Positions 49,699 through 62,552 of a stretch of DNA of 64,000 nt are shown here, piece by piece. Source of the DNA: Coriolopsis trogii (taxonomy: Eukaryota > Basidiomycota > Agaricomycetes > Polyporales > Polyporaceae); assembly GCA_020543525.1 (NCBI GenBank), contig JAHYIO010000001.1, positions 806,001 through 870,000 on the forward strand, given 5' to 3'. The translations under genes and the position numbers were made by a program. Position 1 is the stretch's first letter. Every line of letters begins with the position of its first letter. Below the pieces are notes generated by a model. It was not told the DNA's origin and did not search any database. It saw only the letters and a list, made by a program, of their open reading frames with translations.

Positions 49699-52494
49699 TC
49701 GTCGTCCGACCACGTCCTCTTTTTATTTGTTCATTATCTATCATAGCTGTGTGTACTGTATTCCTGGCCCGTTTTCGACTTTTGCGATGGGTTCCCACGC
49801 TCATCATCATCCTCCCTCGCATTTACGCATGTCCTCGTTCCGCCATTGCGCCACACCTTCATTTTCTTCCTTCTCATTCTGTCTTGTGTTCCGTCTCCTC
49901 TGTGACAGTCGTAACTCATCATGATTCGCTTTGTCTATGCTTGCTCCCGACGGAACCTGGCCGGTCATTCCCCGCTTCCGCGCGCGCCTGCCCTGCCGCG
50001 TTCTTCGAAACACCCGTTGTGGATGAACCCTTGCTGGTTCCTCCGCGCTCGGGGGATGGACGTGCCTTCTTCCCTTCTATGCCCGGACCTGCAATCCCAT
50101 GTGCGCTGTACCCAACTCAAACGTTTCCACGGTCCGCAGCACGATCATCAGCAAGAACGTGAGTCCAATACATGTTGTGGCCGGACGGGTCTGCGTCCTT
50201 CGAATCAACGGGGTGCTGACATTTTATCCTTTCTCCCCTCCTTCCCTTGCCCCCTTCCCCCCCTGCCCCGTGCCGCTGCACTTCACCAAACTGCGGGATG
50301 GCATCTATCAACAGATCCGGGAAATTATGTTGTGATCGAGTGGCGGCGCTTCCGACGCAGCCGTTCGGCCTGACGGCCTCTATCAGCGGGACGCCTCTAC
50401 AATATCGGACGACACTATCGCGCCCGCCCTGGAGACCGGCGGTGGGAGGCAGCAGTCCAGGACCAAGGACCAAGGAACAGGCGAACGACCCTCCCCCCTT
50501 CTTATACGCGCCGCGCGCGGCAATGTTCGACGCCCGGTGACAGTCGGGCGACCCGGGCTCTTCAGGAATCTTGGGCCCAGCGGTGTTCATCGTCTGAGGC
50601 GCGTCGCAGTTGTTCATATTTCATTCTTACAGGCACCCATCATTCTATTGTTCATACACATATGCATCCTATTTGCACCGCATCCGCACCCGCTACGCTT
50701 CTTCTTCTGGATCTCGCTGCATCTTGGCATTCGCGCGTTCGCCTTCGCTTTCTACTACTCTTCGCTCCGCCTTGCTTTCGAATGCTTCGCTCGCCATACC
50801 ACTACACAAGTTCCCCTTAATTCCATACGCCTGCTTGCCGTTGCCGACGCCCCCACGTTACCCTCCTCATATGCTCGCTCGAGACCATTCCGCCATGATT
50901 ATTATTATGCGGGCATCGGAGCCCTGCTTGCACTCTGTTCTCGTGTTGCTATACATGTCCGTCCGTGTCTCTATACCACTAACCCTCTCACATCATCCGC
51001 TGCCCCCTCCTCGCATCCCATCCCATCCCATCTCATCACTCTACGCACACGTACGGCATCCGATGGATCCAACCCGGGAACTCCGTTCACGTCGTTTTTT
51101 CTTATGTATCTCACGTTCCCTTCTCTTTGAGCTTCTCTAGCCGACTGCAGCCTGATCCTCGCCTCTGCTGTACCATAATTCGTTTCGCCGAATCCGATAA
51201 TGCGCTTCGAAAACTCCCACTGAGCCGTCTTCGGCTTCCCGTACGTCGTCGACATCGACAAGCTCTGGACGCGAGAGCTGCAAGACCGGCGTGTGACGCC
51301 CCTCACTCTCAGAGCCGTGTCCCCACCTGCACGCGGGGCATACCTGCTGCGTATGATGGGATCTACGCTCTCACGTCTTCCAGCAGACATCATCCGTCAT
51401 GCGAGCACCGTCCTGAGCCGTTTGACCTCAGTTCGGTGATATCAAGCGCGTACGACGACTCGATCCATACCCCGCATGCGTCTCTCATGATCACTGGCAT
51501 CACCCCCGTGAGCAGAGACATCTTCCGCCCGAGTTGACGATCTGTCGGTGTTGGCGTGAGCATGGCTGTCTGTCAAGAAACCGTCCATCACGGTAGCTAG
51601 AGGTCGGGACCTCCGACAGACCTTGGGCACACGTCATGTGCATGCTTCGCGGACGAAATGGCCTCTGTCGGGCGCGGACCAAAGTCACTTGGAACTTCGC
51701 TCGACGTCAGCGGGCCCGCAACCGATCGCGGGGTCGTACTTGGCGCTTACTATCAGTGCTGAGGTGTTTGGTGAGGGGTCCGTGGCGTACAGTATGTGTG
51801 ATCTGCTACTGAAGTACTGATGATCGGCAGAGATGCTTTGTGGCTGTCCACATTAATGACCGCATGCATGCTGGGTGTGCGCTATACCGTTTGCAACGCT
51901 TGGTCGGTGGCCCGTTCGGCCACAGCGCCACCACCCTTGCCACTCGAATGGCCGAGAGAGATTGGTAATGTGGGGCAGGGCAGGTGCCAGGGACCAACAC
52001 ACGTCGTGAAAGCTCAAGCTCAAGTGCGCGATGACATAAGCTCGAGAGAAGAGCGGAGAGGGAATAGGCTACCGACGATTGACACCAAGTACTCCGGACG
52101 GATGGTTTGCGGAGACAGAGAGCGTGAGCCAAAGTCAGTCGTCTCTGTACCCGAGAGTCTGAAACGCGACAATAATGCGTTATTGAACGTCGATGACTGC
52201 ACATGGGTGACCGTTCGACCTCTCACACCGCTCTCCTCTAGGAAGCCTGTCAATCTGAAAAACACCACGCGGGCAGGAACAGCACGGAGAATGCTCCTAC
52301 GACTTCGCGATGATCAAGTTCCGTGTCGAACCTGATGTTGAGAAGTGCGATAGCGCAAGACTACTTCCTGTTCCCCAGTACAGAAAAGAAAGAAATACAT
52401 TGCGCTATGCGCACTAGCCAGTGTTACACACATATTCAGTGTCCCACGCATCCGGCGCGACATAACCAACGTCCCCAACCCGAGCAGCGGGTAC
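49699..52494. other. 2.8-kb intergenic, no supported gene
   Basis: CT-rich and low in long frames. Open frames (for example 50537-51130) are Ser/Pro/His-rich translations of pyrimidine-rich DNA and show no family features. I see no gene here. Confidence 0.4.
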
Positions 52495-53865
52495 TTAGAT
52501 ACCCGCGCCACCGGTCACCTCGAGTGTGTGCCCCGACACGTACGACGCAAGAGGCGACGCCAAGCTGTGGAAGTGCAAACGCAATCAATGACTTGAAGGC
52601 CGGACCGCAGAAGCAGACAGAGCTCACAAGAGAACACCACCCGCCGCCTCGTCCGGCGTAGCTGCCCTGTTGAGGGGAATGCCCGGGAAGCCGTTGTTCG
52701 CCTTGTTCCCTGCACCGGGTATACCGAGTGCCACCTTCTTGCCTTCAATCTCAATCGACGCTCCCTCCTCCTTCGCCGCAGTCAACCTAAACGTATGGAC
52801 ACACCATCTCGGAGTCAGCTGCGACCATCTCGCTCCAATAAATGCGCAAGGACGAACCGTGTCTGGACAAAGCCGAACGCGACCGTGTTGGCACGGACGC
52901 CGAATGCACCCCACTCCTTGCAGATGGTCTTCGTGAAGCCGATCACCGCCGCCTTGGCCGCGGCATAGTTTGCCTGGCCAACGTTTCCGTGCAAACCCGA
53001 GGTCGAGGAGACGTTGATGATCGAGCGGTTCTCGGTGTTACCCTACCAGAAACAGACCGTCCTCCGTCAGAACGCACGCAACACTGACGCGAGCACTCGC
53101 CCACACGGACCTTGATGCGCATATAAGGCGCTGCAGCACGAACGAGCCTGAACGGTGCGCGGACGTGGACGCGGATGATGATGTCCCATGCATCGTCCGG
53201 CGTCGTGTGCAGCATGCGGTCGTACGTGAAGCCGGCGTTGTTCACGATGTGATTGAGCTTGCCGTACTTCCTGGGCGCGCAGAAGTACATCGCAGTAAGT
53301 GACACTGCCTCCTATGTCAGGGAAGCCCACATACTTGATAGTCGCGGTGAGGACCTTTTCAGGGAAGTCGTCAGCGGATACATCTCCGCCGACAGCAATG
53401 GCATCCCCGCCTGCGAGCTTGATCTCGTCAACAACGACTTGCGCCTTCTTCTCGTCGAGGCTACATAATCACGTGCATTCACGCGTATGAAGTGACGAAG
53501 AGGAGATGGACAGTGAGCGAATGGACGCCATGCAAGTCTTTAAAGACAGACGTACTCAGTCACGACGACCTTTGCACCCTCCTTGGCGAACAGCAACGCG
53601 ACGCTGCGACCGATACCCTACCGCGACACGATGAGTCTGGGGCCCCTTCGCGGTCCGGAAGGCTGCCTGCCGACGGGACTGAACGAAACATACCTGTGCA
53701 GCACCTGGACGAAGCAGTCACACGAACGTCAGTGTATATGAACGGCTTCGTGAATAGATGGGAAGAGGAGAACCGACCAGTGATGATTGCGACCTCGCCG
53801 GCAAGAAGACCGCGGGGGTACGCGCCGGAAAGGTGACCAGCAACCTGTGCGAGACGATCGGACAT
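52495..53865 (-). CDS. Short-chain dehydrogenase/reductase (FabG-like)
   Basis: Exons 53865..53778, 53704..53694 (11 nt), 53617..53556, 53460..53335, 53270..53111, from 53042 on, and further exons down to TAA at 52497..52495 keep one frame. The classical SDR signatures are complete: the cofactor motif TGAAQGIG (assembled across three exons), NNAG, INVSSTSG with the catalytic Ser, and YAAAK with the catalytic Tyr and Lys. The last exon ends VSGHTLEVTGGAGI, the usual SDR C-terminus. Members are NAD(P)-dependent oxidoreductases, and this sequence pattern is closest to 3-oxoacyl-ACP reductase-like proteins. An insertion near GIPGAGNKANNG precedes the C-terminal substrate region. The exact substrate is unknown. 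No targeting signal is obvious. Confidence 0.88.
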
Positions 53866-54293
53866 TGTGTAGTATACCGAGAAAGCTAGAGTGGACAGCG
53901 AGGGAGGAGGTCGTGGAAGTGGTGGTCGGGGAGAGAGCGCAATGTGCGGGGTCGTCCTCCAGCCTAAGAAGGCGGGACCGGCTACCCCGCATTGCCCGGT
54001 CCGATGCGCATGTTTCCGGATGCACTCGTCGGGCTTCATCCTCCCCGGTCCCGCTTGCGCTCTCAACTCAACACTTGACTTGCCTGCGTGATTACTACTT
54101 TGTATGTTCAGGTGATCGCGGGTTGACATTCTATAAAGATACATAGGACACAACGCCGAAGCGTCATACTAGTATATACACGGCGGAAGCAGCTAGTCAA
54201 CGCAAATATCCCTCAGACTACACAGACACTCGCGTATAACGATGTGCTTTACAACTCTGGATATGTACCGACCCGCATGTCGCACCGCCTGGC
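53866..54293. other. Promoter region of the SDR gene, 3' flank of GPALPP gene
   Basis: About 430 bp with no gene. It lies between the start of the dehydrogenase gene and the end of the GPALPP gene, both on the minus strand. Confidence 0.4.
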
Positions 54294-55507
54294 TTACAGG
54301 AATCCTCCACTCTTGCCAGACCCGAACCTGTCTCCCAACCCTTTCGCCTCCGTAATGAATTTGTTTCGCGTCTTGTCGTCCATGAGACGACCCCCGAGTG
54401 CCATATCTCGGCTGTGATCCCAGTACGCAGGTGGCTCGTCCTTCTCGCCCGTGCGCGCCTTCTCTGCCTCTGTCACTGCTGTACTGCGCGAGTGTTGCTC
54501 CAGCAAGGCCGCACCACGCATCTTCTTCTGCAGACGAATGGCGGGATGTAAGACACTGAGAGGGGCAACAGTAGACAACTCAGACGCACCGTGTGTTCCT
54601 CAACTCCTCTTCGTACTTCCTCTTCGTGTCGCCGTCTCTTACGTGCATCCACATCAGAGTCTTCTGTGGGGTCCGTATCCACTGCACGTCTTCGCTTGCC
54701 TGCCACCTCGTCTGCTATACGCTGCTGCCGTTCCGCAGGTGTCTCTGTCCAAAGAGAATTGTCGGCGTTGCGCGAGGGTTGCGCCGTGGGCGCGAATTTT
54801 CGCGGTCGGGTGAGCTTCGTAGGGTCAATGGCTAGAAACGTCAATGAGCAGGTGACCAAAGTCATATCTGGACATACACTCACAACCGAGAAGGTCTGAA
54901 GAGGAGGGAGGGACAAGCATCCATTCCTCTCGCTGGGGGGCCTTTGGTTTCTTACTTTCCTAACCAAACAAGAATGTCAGAACCGTATGCACAATGGGTC
55001 GTCTCTTCATTATTCTGACGCTAAGAGTGCAAGCTTGAGGGAGAGCACAGGATAGGCAGCGAAAGCTTGAGAGCAGTGCTAGCGAGATATACTAACCTCG
55101 AGTTGTTGTCTTCGCCTTTCCTCCCTCTCAAGGAACTCCTGCACACCGTCCTTCTCCTCCAATACTACTCCCTGAGGCAACGGCCGTGGTCCAAAATCGT
55201 CATCGTCGTCGTCGTCATATGCGTCGTATCGGGGTGCGGGTGCAGCGGAAGGCAGTGTTGGCCCGATAACTTTCTTTGAAGAGGCTCGAGCAGCCGCGAG
55301 GTCCGGGGGTAGCTCCGGTGCGTAGTCATCATCGTCGTCCTCTTCCTCGTCCAGTGGCGTTTTCGTAGAGCTCTTGGCTGTGGGCAGAGAGGCAGGTATT
55401 TGAGGGCCAATGGGGGGAGCAGGTCCAACTTCGTTGTCGGAGGTGTCATCGGCTTCTTGTGGCGTTGTAGACGCAAGAAGATGCGCGGGGATATCAGGGC
55501 CTATCAT
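54294..55507 (-). CDS. GPALPP-motif / DUF3752 protein
   Basis: The start MIGPDIPAHLL opens the first exon, which has repeated GP-x-x-P motifs (IGPDIP, IGPQIP, IGPTLP), Asp/Glu runs and FLEREERRRQQLE before a GTTAGT donor. A second exon reads KKPKAPQREEWMLVPP, a third IDPTKLTRPRKFAP followed by Lys/Arg-rich coiled sequence, and the last MRGAALLEQHSRS ... DHSRDMALGGRLMDD ... GLGDRFGSGKSGGFL, ending at TAA (54296..54294). The order of GPALPP motifs, REEWML, a basic coiled coil and W-D-H-S-RD is that of the DUF3752/GPALPP1 family, conserved from fungi to animals. Its molecular role is poorly defined; it is usually linked to nuclear RNA-related functions. It is divergent from the deaminase gene (385 bp between starts). 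Confidence 0.82.
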
Positions 55508-55892
55508 ATCGGCTGTCGTGAACAGACTGACAGATGAAACAGACTGGTTGAGAAAGCAAGCTGTATAGATGGTTTTGGAGGAGGATAACTCGCATAGAGG
55601 CGTTGTGGCGCTTGAGAACCGCGGACCGGAGGACCGGAAACCTCCGCGCCATAGAAAATCAAGGCGATGTCCGAATCACACTCACAGTGAATGCGGTCAA
55701 CTGTTCCAAGTGAGTTCTTCATACTCGTCTATTATTGCTCGAGGAATTTACGATGGTTACAAGATTGTGTTGAGGACGCTCTTTTACAAGCTTGAGTTGC
55801 CTTGACTCGAGTCACTACCCGGCAAGGCGTCAAATTCTTAAACCACCTGCCACACCCGCCGCCCATATACATACAGCCTCTAGCATATAGAG

Positions 55893-57131
55893 ATGTCGCA
55901 CACAGTCGCGGGCTATGCGGCTCAGGCTCTGAAGAGCCTGACACCAACCCAGCTCGAGTTTCTCCAGAAGCTCCCAAAAGCCGAGTTGCACGCCCATCTC
56001 AACGGCTCAATCCCATTCCCTGTCCTTCAGGAACTCGCCAACGAGTACCACGCTGCACTCAGAACAGAGGACCACGTTGCATCTGTCCTCCCAGATTTCG
56101 TGCGTACGGGCATCGAAAAGCTCCAGCACGGCGTAGAGCTCAACGAGATCCACGAATTCTTCGACCTCTTCCCCGCCATCTACGCTCTCACCTCGACACC
56201 CACAACTCTCCGCCGCGCTGCTCGGGCTGTTCTGGAGCACTTCCTCGCAGAGAAGGATGGCTGTTCTGAGGCAGCATATCTTGAGCTACGCAGTACCCCG
56301 CGCGAGACACCCACCATGTCTCGCATGCAATATATCGAGTCTGTCCTGGACGAGGTTGAGCAGTACCCCCCGGAGCGCGCAGCACTCATCGTGAGTCTCG
56401 ATCGCAGGATGAACACTCGCGTCGCCGCGGAATGTATTGAATGTGCTGTCAGTCTGCGCAAAGCCGGTAGACGCATCGTCGGCGTCGATCTCTGTGGTGA
56501 CCCAAAGGTCAGGACATCTCCTGCTCTTCACCTGACGACTCTGTTTGCTCGAACTTCCGGACGTAGGCAGGAGACATGTCAGAATTTGAAGAACACTTCC
56601 GGGCTGCCAAAGAGGCGGGGCTGGGTGTAACCCTCCATATTGCTGAGGCAAGTCATGATTTATTTGATAGTCCCAACGCAGTCGACTGCAACGGTTACAC
56701 CAGACACCGGAGATCTCGGCCACCGAGACGCTACAGCTCCTCTCCTACAAGCCAGACAGACTGGGACACGCCACCTTCCTGGACGAAGCCGCAAAGAAAA
56801 TCGTGCACACGGAGGAAATGTGCATCGAGATCTGCCTGTCCTCAAACCTCCTCTGCAAGACCGTTCCGACGCTCGACGCCCATCACATCCGTTACTATCT
56901 CGGCCACGACCACCCTATCGCGGTATGCGTGAGTGACTGATCTGAATTCAATACATACGGGTTACTCATTTGTCTTGACCACAGACTGACGACATTCTAC
57001 CGTTTCGTAACTCCTTGCTTGGGGAGTACGCGCTGCTCATGGCGCAGCCCCCTCTAGGCCTTGGACTGACAGAAGCTGAGATCCAGAAAGTCGCCAAGAT
57101 GAGCATGGACTCCCGATTCCCACTGAAGTAG
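55893..57131 (+). CDS. Adenosine/AMP deaminase-like protein (ADAL type)
   Basis: Four exons (55893..56507, 56567..56647, 56704..56928, 56985..57131) give 355 residues. Zinc and catalytic motifs of the adenosine deaminase superfamily are in order: HAHLNGS (two His ligands), LELRSTPRE, HIAE (zinc His and catalytic Glu), RLGHATFL and CTDD (Asp ligand). The spacing and CLSSNLLCKTVP match the ADAL branch, which in other eukaryotes deaminates N6-methyl-AMP to IMP. A classical adenosine or adenine deaminase remains possible. The second intron (56648..56703) has a GC donor (GAG|GCAAGT), the only junction that keeps the frame. It acts in cytosolic purine salvage. Confidence 0.88.
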
Positions 57132-57435
57132 GCACAAAATCCACTCCTCCGCGGAGCATCATTACCATACATACTACATGTACCCACGTGTCACGAGAAT
57201 TCTCTCCTTTCCATGATCTGAAATCGTTATTAGCATGTTCGAATGATACAGATGCGACAATTCTGTCATAAGGTTGAACGCCGCCAGTGTCGCAGGATAA
57301 CACAGCACTAACCACTCTCACACCACCGACACTACGTGCGCCACTTGTGGTCAGAACATAAAATAAGTCAATATCATAAACATATCGTCTCCAAAGAACA
57401 TGTCGCTGTCCGGTACACACCGTACGCACGCCCAC
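57132..57435. other. Shared 3' region of the deaminase and RSC genes
   Basis: About 300 bp between two convergent stop codons. No gene seen. Confidence 0.4.
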
Positions 57436-60419
57436 CTAGCTCAACCCATGCTCGCGCAACAGCTCGCTCAGTATCTCAGTCGCCGTCGGGGGCATCTTCC
57501 TCCGTTTCGGCGCACGCCCCACGCCATCCACGTCCATCGGCTCTTCCCGTTGAGGGCCACTCTCCTGCCCCTGCATCGCCTTCCGCTTTCGCGCGAGGGC
57601 GGCCAGGTATCTCAGACTGTACTGCGGCGGGGGCGTGTGCACGATGTCCACAGGCGGCGCCGCGAACCACAGCACCTCGTTCGTCTCCGGGTCGCGATCG
57701 AAATGCCTTGCTGCAGTGTCGTCGCACCAAAAAATCTCGTCAGCAAAAGGACCCAAAGCGATGCACGGAGTCGCCAACGGGATAGACACCGACCTGTCTC
57801 TGGCGGGAGCTCCTCCATGGCTGCGTTGCTGCCAAGAGCCGCCAGTCCGCCAGCAGCAGCGACAATGGACCGGTCCTCCCGCGGGGCGGCGACCTGTATA
57901 TATGGCACCTGCGGTGGCACTGGCTGTGCTGTGGAGGCTTGCGTCGCGGGAGCCACTCCGATAGGCATGCCCTTGGCCGCCGCACGTTCGGCCTCCGCCT
58001 TGGAGACAGCAGCCCTCTTCGGACGCTTGGAACGCCCCGCTCCGGTACTATCGGGCTTTTCCGCCTCGACCTTCTCGCCTGCACCTGCACCTGCGCTGGC
58101 GTCCGGTAGTATCCCACCAGGGGCCTTTGGCTTCTGCGCGGACAGGAACGGGCTGGGGAGGCGGCGTGGGACGACCGGACGCTCGAACGGGTAGATGGGC
58201 ATGAACTCCTCCTTCTTGCGCACCTCCTCTGGTATGCACGAGTTCCAGTTCTTAATTTTGACAAACACCCGCTCGCGGTCGTTGTAGCGCGAATCGCAGA
58301 CGTATAGGGGCCATCCGGGGTACCAAAAAGGGGCGCGGGGGCGGCCACGTACATGCCGCACGGTGAACTGGCAGGCGATCTTTTCGAGAACGTCCTCGAG
58401 CGGGTGGTCCGCAAAGTGGCCTGCACGAAACGGATCGTTCACATTCTTCCCTGGGAGACTAACGCGGGACGTACCAGTTTTGAACACTTCTCTTTCCCAA
58501 AACTGCCGATCGGCGGGATGCATTGTCTACAGGCTCGACTTCGTTAGCGCTCGACGGGTCTCACCTGCTGTCCGGATGGTTTACCTGCTCTGGCCGGAAA
58601 TACCAACAAACGGACACGCCCAGCTGTCCCTTGCGTTGCCTACCGTGCGTTCGATCAGCTTATCGATGCCGTCGGGGAAGCGGAACTTACGCTTCTTCCG
58701 ACACGAAGCACTTGAACACCTGGCCGACAATAGGTCTGCTCGGATCGTCCGGGTTGCTCAGGTGCAACCAGTCGGCTAGTCGGATAGTCCACCCTTTGTA
58801 GTGCACTTCGTCCACGATCTTCTTGTCCCTCATCGACACACGGAAAGTAGTGACCCCGGTGCTACCGCTTCCTTCGCTGGCGTTGATTGGCGTAGCAGTG
58901 CCAGGGCCCGCGGGTAAGGAGGCAAACTTTGTCGAAGAGTTGTATGGAGGCGCAGGTGGGTTCGGAGAAGTGAGTGCGTGGTAGAATCGCTGGAGTCACA
59001 AGGGTATGAGCGCACGGCTTAGGAGGTAAGCACAAGGAACGCACCTGCAGCACGAGGATGTTCCCGTAAGCCTCTGTTCCGCTTTCGTACCAGCGACGAG
59101 CCTTCAGGAAGAGCTGGGACATTTCCTTGTCAAATGCTTGCGACGACTCGTAGTAGCGTGACCGTGCACGGCTCTGCAACGCGATGAGCGATGTGGACGG
59201 ATATGTAGCGGATATTAAGCACGTACCTCGACAAGGCGCATCGAAAGTGGGAACTGAGGAGGTAGCCATGCGATCACAGTCAATGCTGGGCTAGAACCAC
59301 GACGATCATGAGACTCACGTTGAAGGACAGATCGGGGAGATTCGTCTCTTCTGGTACTGCTTCTAGGCTGGTCGCCAGTTTGTTGCCGCTGGACCCCACA
59401 AGGCGTGAGACTCTAGGTGGGTGTAACACAAGGAAGGTCTCACTGTTCGTCTCGATATTTCGTGAGCGTCACTACGATTTCCAACATGCGTTCCTACGGA
59501 AACATGATTGATCGAGCACGCAGTACATCTGAGCGGTGGGGTACTCACGGGCGTAATACCGTCCGTCCAGCCGACGTCTGCAAAGCCTTCCCACCTGGGA
59601 AGTCCCTTCTCGAGCTGCCGCACGATCTCTTCGCTCTCGCCGTCCCTGGCAGTATCCTGAGCGACGACTTCGGGTTCGGGGGTCCCGCCGATGTCAATCT
59701 CCATCTCCGCGGAGGGTGCTCGCTCCGGAGACTTGGCCAGGGGTTCTTCTTTCGCCTGCAACGGTCGTGGCGGCTTGATGTCAACACCCGGAGGTGGTGA
59801 AGTTGACGATGCCGGGGCGGCAATTTTGCTATGAGTCTTGGATGATGATGCAGCTTGGGATTGGGCTTGGCTTGGAGCCGCTGCGGCACGTTCCTTCTTA
59901 TCTTTAGGAGCGTTGGCCTTCTGAGCAGCAGAGGCGGGCGGTGTTGTGGGTGGTGCCGGGAGAACTGACCGTAGCCTCCATTCGTTCTCAAGGATACCCT
60001 GCGCGGGGGAAATTGGCGGAAGGACGCAGCAGGAGGCTGCTTGGCTACTCACCTTCAGGGTCTTCGCGTCCTTGGCAATCTGGCTCCCCTCCTCGTTGTA
60101 GTAGAGCGCGTTGAGAAAGACGAGGTTGAGGTCCTCGAACGCGTCCAGAGGATTTTTGTACTTGTTCTGTGAAAGATTCGCCTTGATGCCGTTGAGGCAA
60201 CGTGGCTGCGGGATGACCTATGAAAAGTGAGGTGGCTTAAGTGACGTGCGAGGGTTGGAGTGTGGGGTTGAGGACCTGATAGTACTCGGGCCAGGAATCC
60301 CTGTCGACGAGGTCGAGAAACATGTCTGCAAGCTTGCGCTTTGCTCTGCGGCTGGTTGCGCCCGTGATGGCCTTGATAACCTCATCGATGGCGGTCTTCT
60401 GTGCGGCAGTGAGGGGCAT
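57436..60419 (-). CDS. RSC1: RSC remodeller subunit Rsc1/Rsc2-like (two bromodomains + BAH)
   Basis: The gene starts MPLTAAQKTAIDEVIKAI at 60419 and ends HGLS-TAG at 57436, with several short introns. A first bromodomain (LADMFLDLVDRDSWPEYYQV, then YKNPLDAFEDLNLVFLNALY) is followed by a low-complexity acidic/Pro linker with IDIGGTPEPE. A second bromodomain (IVVTLTKYRDEQ, MSQLFLKARRWYESG, GTEAYGNILVLQRFYHAL) leads into a BAH domain (HYKGWTIRLADWLHLS ... VCWYFRPEQTIHPADRQFWE ... WNSCIPEEVRKKEEFMPIYP). This order is that of Rsc1/Rsc2 (animal polybromo), which binds acetylated histones for the RSC chromatin remodeller. The C-terminus holds a Lys/Arg-rich nuclear localisation-like stretch. I did not fix every intron. 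Confidence 0.88.
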
Positions 60420-62480
60420 GATGGACGAGAGGATGCGGCGCGGAGGGCGCGGTGGTGGCGGAGAGTGTCCGGTCGCGCAAAGAGTCGCGTCGCAGTTGAC
60501 ACCGGTCCGGGCCGTACTCCCGCGCGGGGAATGCCGTAGTCGGCGCTAAGCTGCTATGCAGACACTTGCTCCTTGCCGCATCTCTCCTGCGAATCCGCCC
60601 CTGACTCGTCTCTCCGACATGCGCGGGCCTCTACAGGATTCTGTCGTGCGCATCTCTACTTCAAAGCATCCATGGACGGACCCATCTGCGACCGCCGATG
60701 GTTTGGCTCGCTCGGGCCACGCGATGGACAACGCGCTGCACATGTCGGACGTTCCGAGGTAGCTCTGACCGGTCTCTTGTGCTCCTGACTGATGAGTGTT
60801 CTTTGCACGGAAGAGGATATGGATCTCTGGCAATCTGTGGCAGATTGGTTGCCTGCCTCCAATCTGGTGTCTGAACGTCGTGCGGTTCCATGCGCTCAGA
60901 CCCGGGCATGCGTCCAATTACGACCGTTCGGGCAGCTCTCTGGGCAAGAGAGTGGTGGCGGTCGCGATGGGTCGGCCACTATAGCTCGTTGGAGGGAGCA
61001 CGAGGCTGGATATGGGGAAGGAAGGCGGGGCTGACGGAGAGTACGTCGAGCTGGAGTGTCAACGTGCGACACGTCTTCCATGCGCTGTGCATCGTTTAAT
61101 CCACCGCGGGCGATGGCGCACTCGCAGGGACAGTCGACAGCCAAAGGGAGGTCCGCGGAGGAGTTGACCAGCATCGCTCGGAGGCGCCACACGTCGCAGC
61201 GGATGCACGCAGCTCGCTCGGTTGCCTTTCTGGGTGTGTCCCGTGGGCGCGGTGCACATCCACATACTAATCCTGTTAGGGTTTCCAGCCGCGAACGCGC
61301 ACTCGTCCGATCTGGAGAGATCCTGTGCAGTCCTCGTCGGCCGCTTGCCGCGCATCCTGTGCGACTAGTTGACCGGCCCTCCTTCTTTCATATAGCCCCA
61401 CAAGTCGTGCAATGCGTCCAAGAAGAGCCCATATCCATCCTCCTCTCCCCATGTACTGCTGCTCCTGTGGCGTGCACGCCCCTTGCCCCGCCCGTCTCGA
61501 CGACTTGCTTGCCCGTCCGGGTTGCGCTCCGAGTGCGCGCCCGGCTCTTCCTGTGGGTGGCGCCCGGCTGGCTGGCATGGGCGTAGTGTATGGAGGAGAG
61601 TGTATGCACGCACCGCACACGTCTTCTTTTCTTGCTTGCGTGAGACTCGGTGGGTTGTCGCCACTGTCAGCGTCGAGCCTATTTCTGAGCGTCCTGCGAG
61701 CCATTACGGCAGCGTAGGGTGCGAGGAACGAATGTGTCGGCGGACGACAGCGAACGTGGCCAGTGTGTGCGTTCGCAGGATCTCATCTGTCCCATCGACT
61801 GCTTCTCCCAGTCGCCACCCCGGCCTTGCAGTGCGTCTCTATCGGCTTCGGGGCGCCATCGACAACGCGCCCCTCGTCGCGTGATGGATCGTCTGGCTGC
61901 TCAGATCTGAGCGCGCTGCTGTCCCCCGGGCGCCACGCAGCGATTCAGGCATGCGTCACTCCCTGCGCGGACCTCGCCTGGCCGTCTATTGCACGGTCTA
62001 TTACTTGTCCATTCTCCCCATTGGGATACGTCGGCGAGAATACCGGCAGACGGTCCCCCAAGGATCCCATCGCATCGCATTGCTGCTGCACGGCTCGCAC
62101 CCTAGCAGACGCAGGTTCGTCCCGCTTATCTGCGCGTCTGTGGGCAGACGACCATGTCGGACTTGGGGGAAAACGAGGGCACAGACAGACAGAGGGAAGC
62201 AGGGCCCAGAGAAGCGTCTCACGGGGAGCATTCTCCCATGTTCGCACTCGGCTGACAGATGACGGTTGTGCTGGAATGGGGATGATCCATAAGGAGGGGA
62301 GAGCCGAAGCGGGCTTGATTGTCGGCGAGGTGGTCTGGAAGAGGCCCCAGCGTGGCTGGGCAGGGATGGGCAGGAGAACTTGGAGGAGGACCTCGTTGCG
62401 GACAACGTGGCCGTCTCTGTCCATCCTGGGCTGCTTCCTTGAATCTTGCCAGAATTCAAAATCATCGTCATCGTGCAGGA
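60420..62480. other. 2-kb intergenic between divergent RSC and zinc-finger genes
   Basis: Long open frames on both strands here are Arg/Ala/Ser-rich and mutually overlapping, as expected for random GC-rich sequence; none shows splice logic or a domain. It probably carries the upstream regulatory region of both divergent genes. Confidence 0.4.
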
Positions 62481-62487
62481 TATATAA
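62481..62487 (+). promoter_or_regulatory. TATA box of the zinc-finger gene
   Basis: TATATAA in a GC-rich context, followed by a pyrimidine-rich stretch. The distance of about 70 bp to ATG 62553 leaves room for a transcription start near 62510-62520. Confidence 0.65.
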
Positions 62488-62552
62488 CCCCCGACTGGGT
62501 CTCTCCGCCCGTACACCACGAGCCTTGGCTGCTCGCGGTCGCCGCCAGTGCC

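Noticed and set aside
50537..51140. Overlapping plus-strand frames near 50.6-51.1 kb
   Set aside because: Composition reflects pyrimidine-rich DNA (Ser, Pro, Leu, His) with no domain or splice logic.
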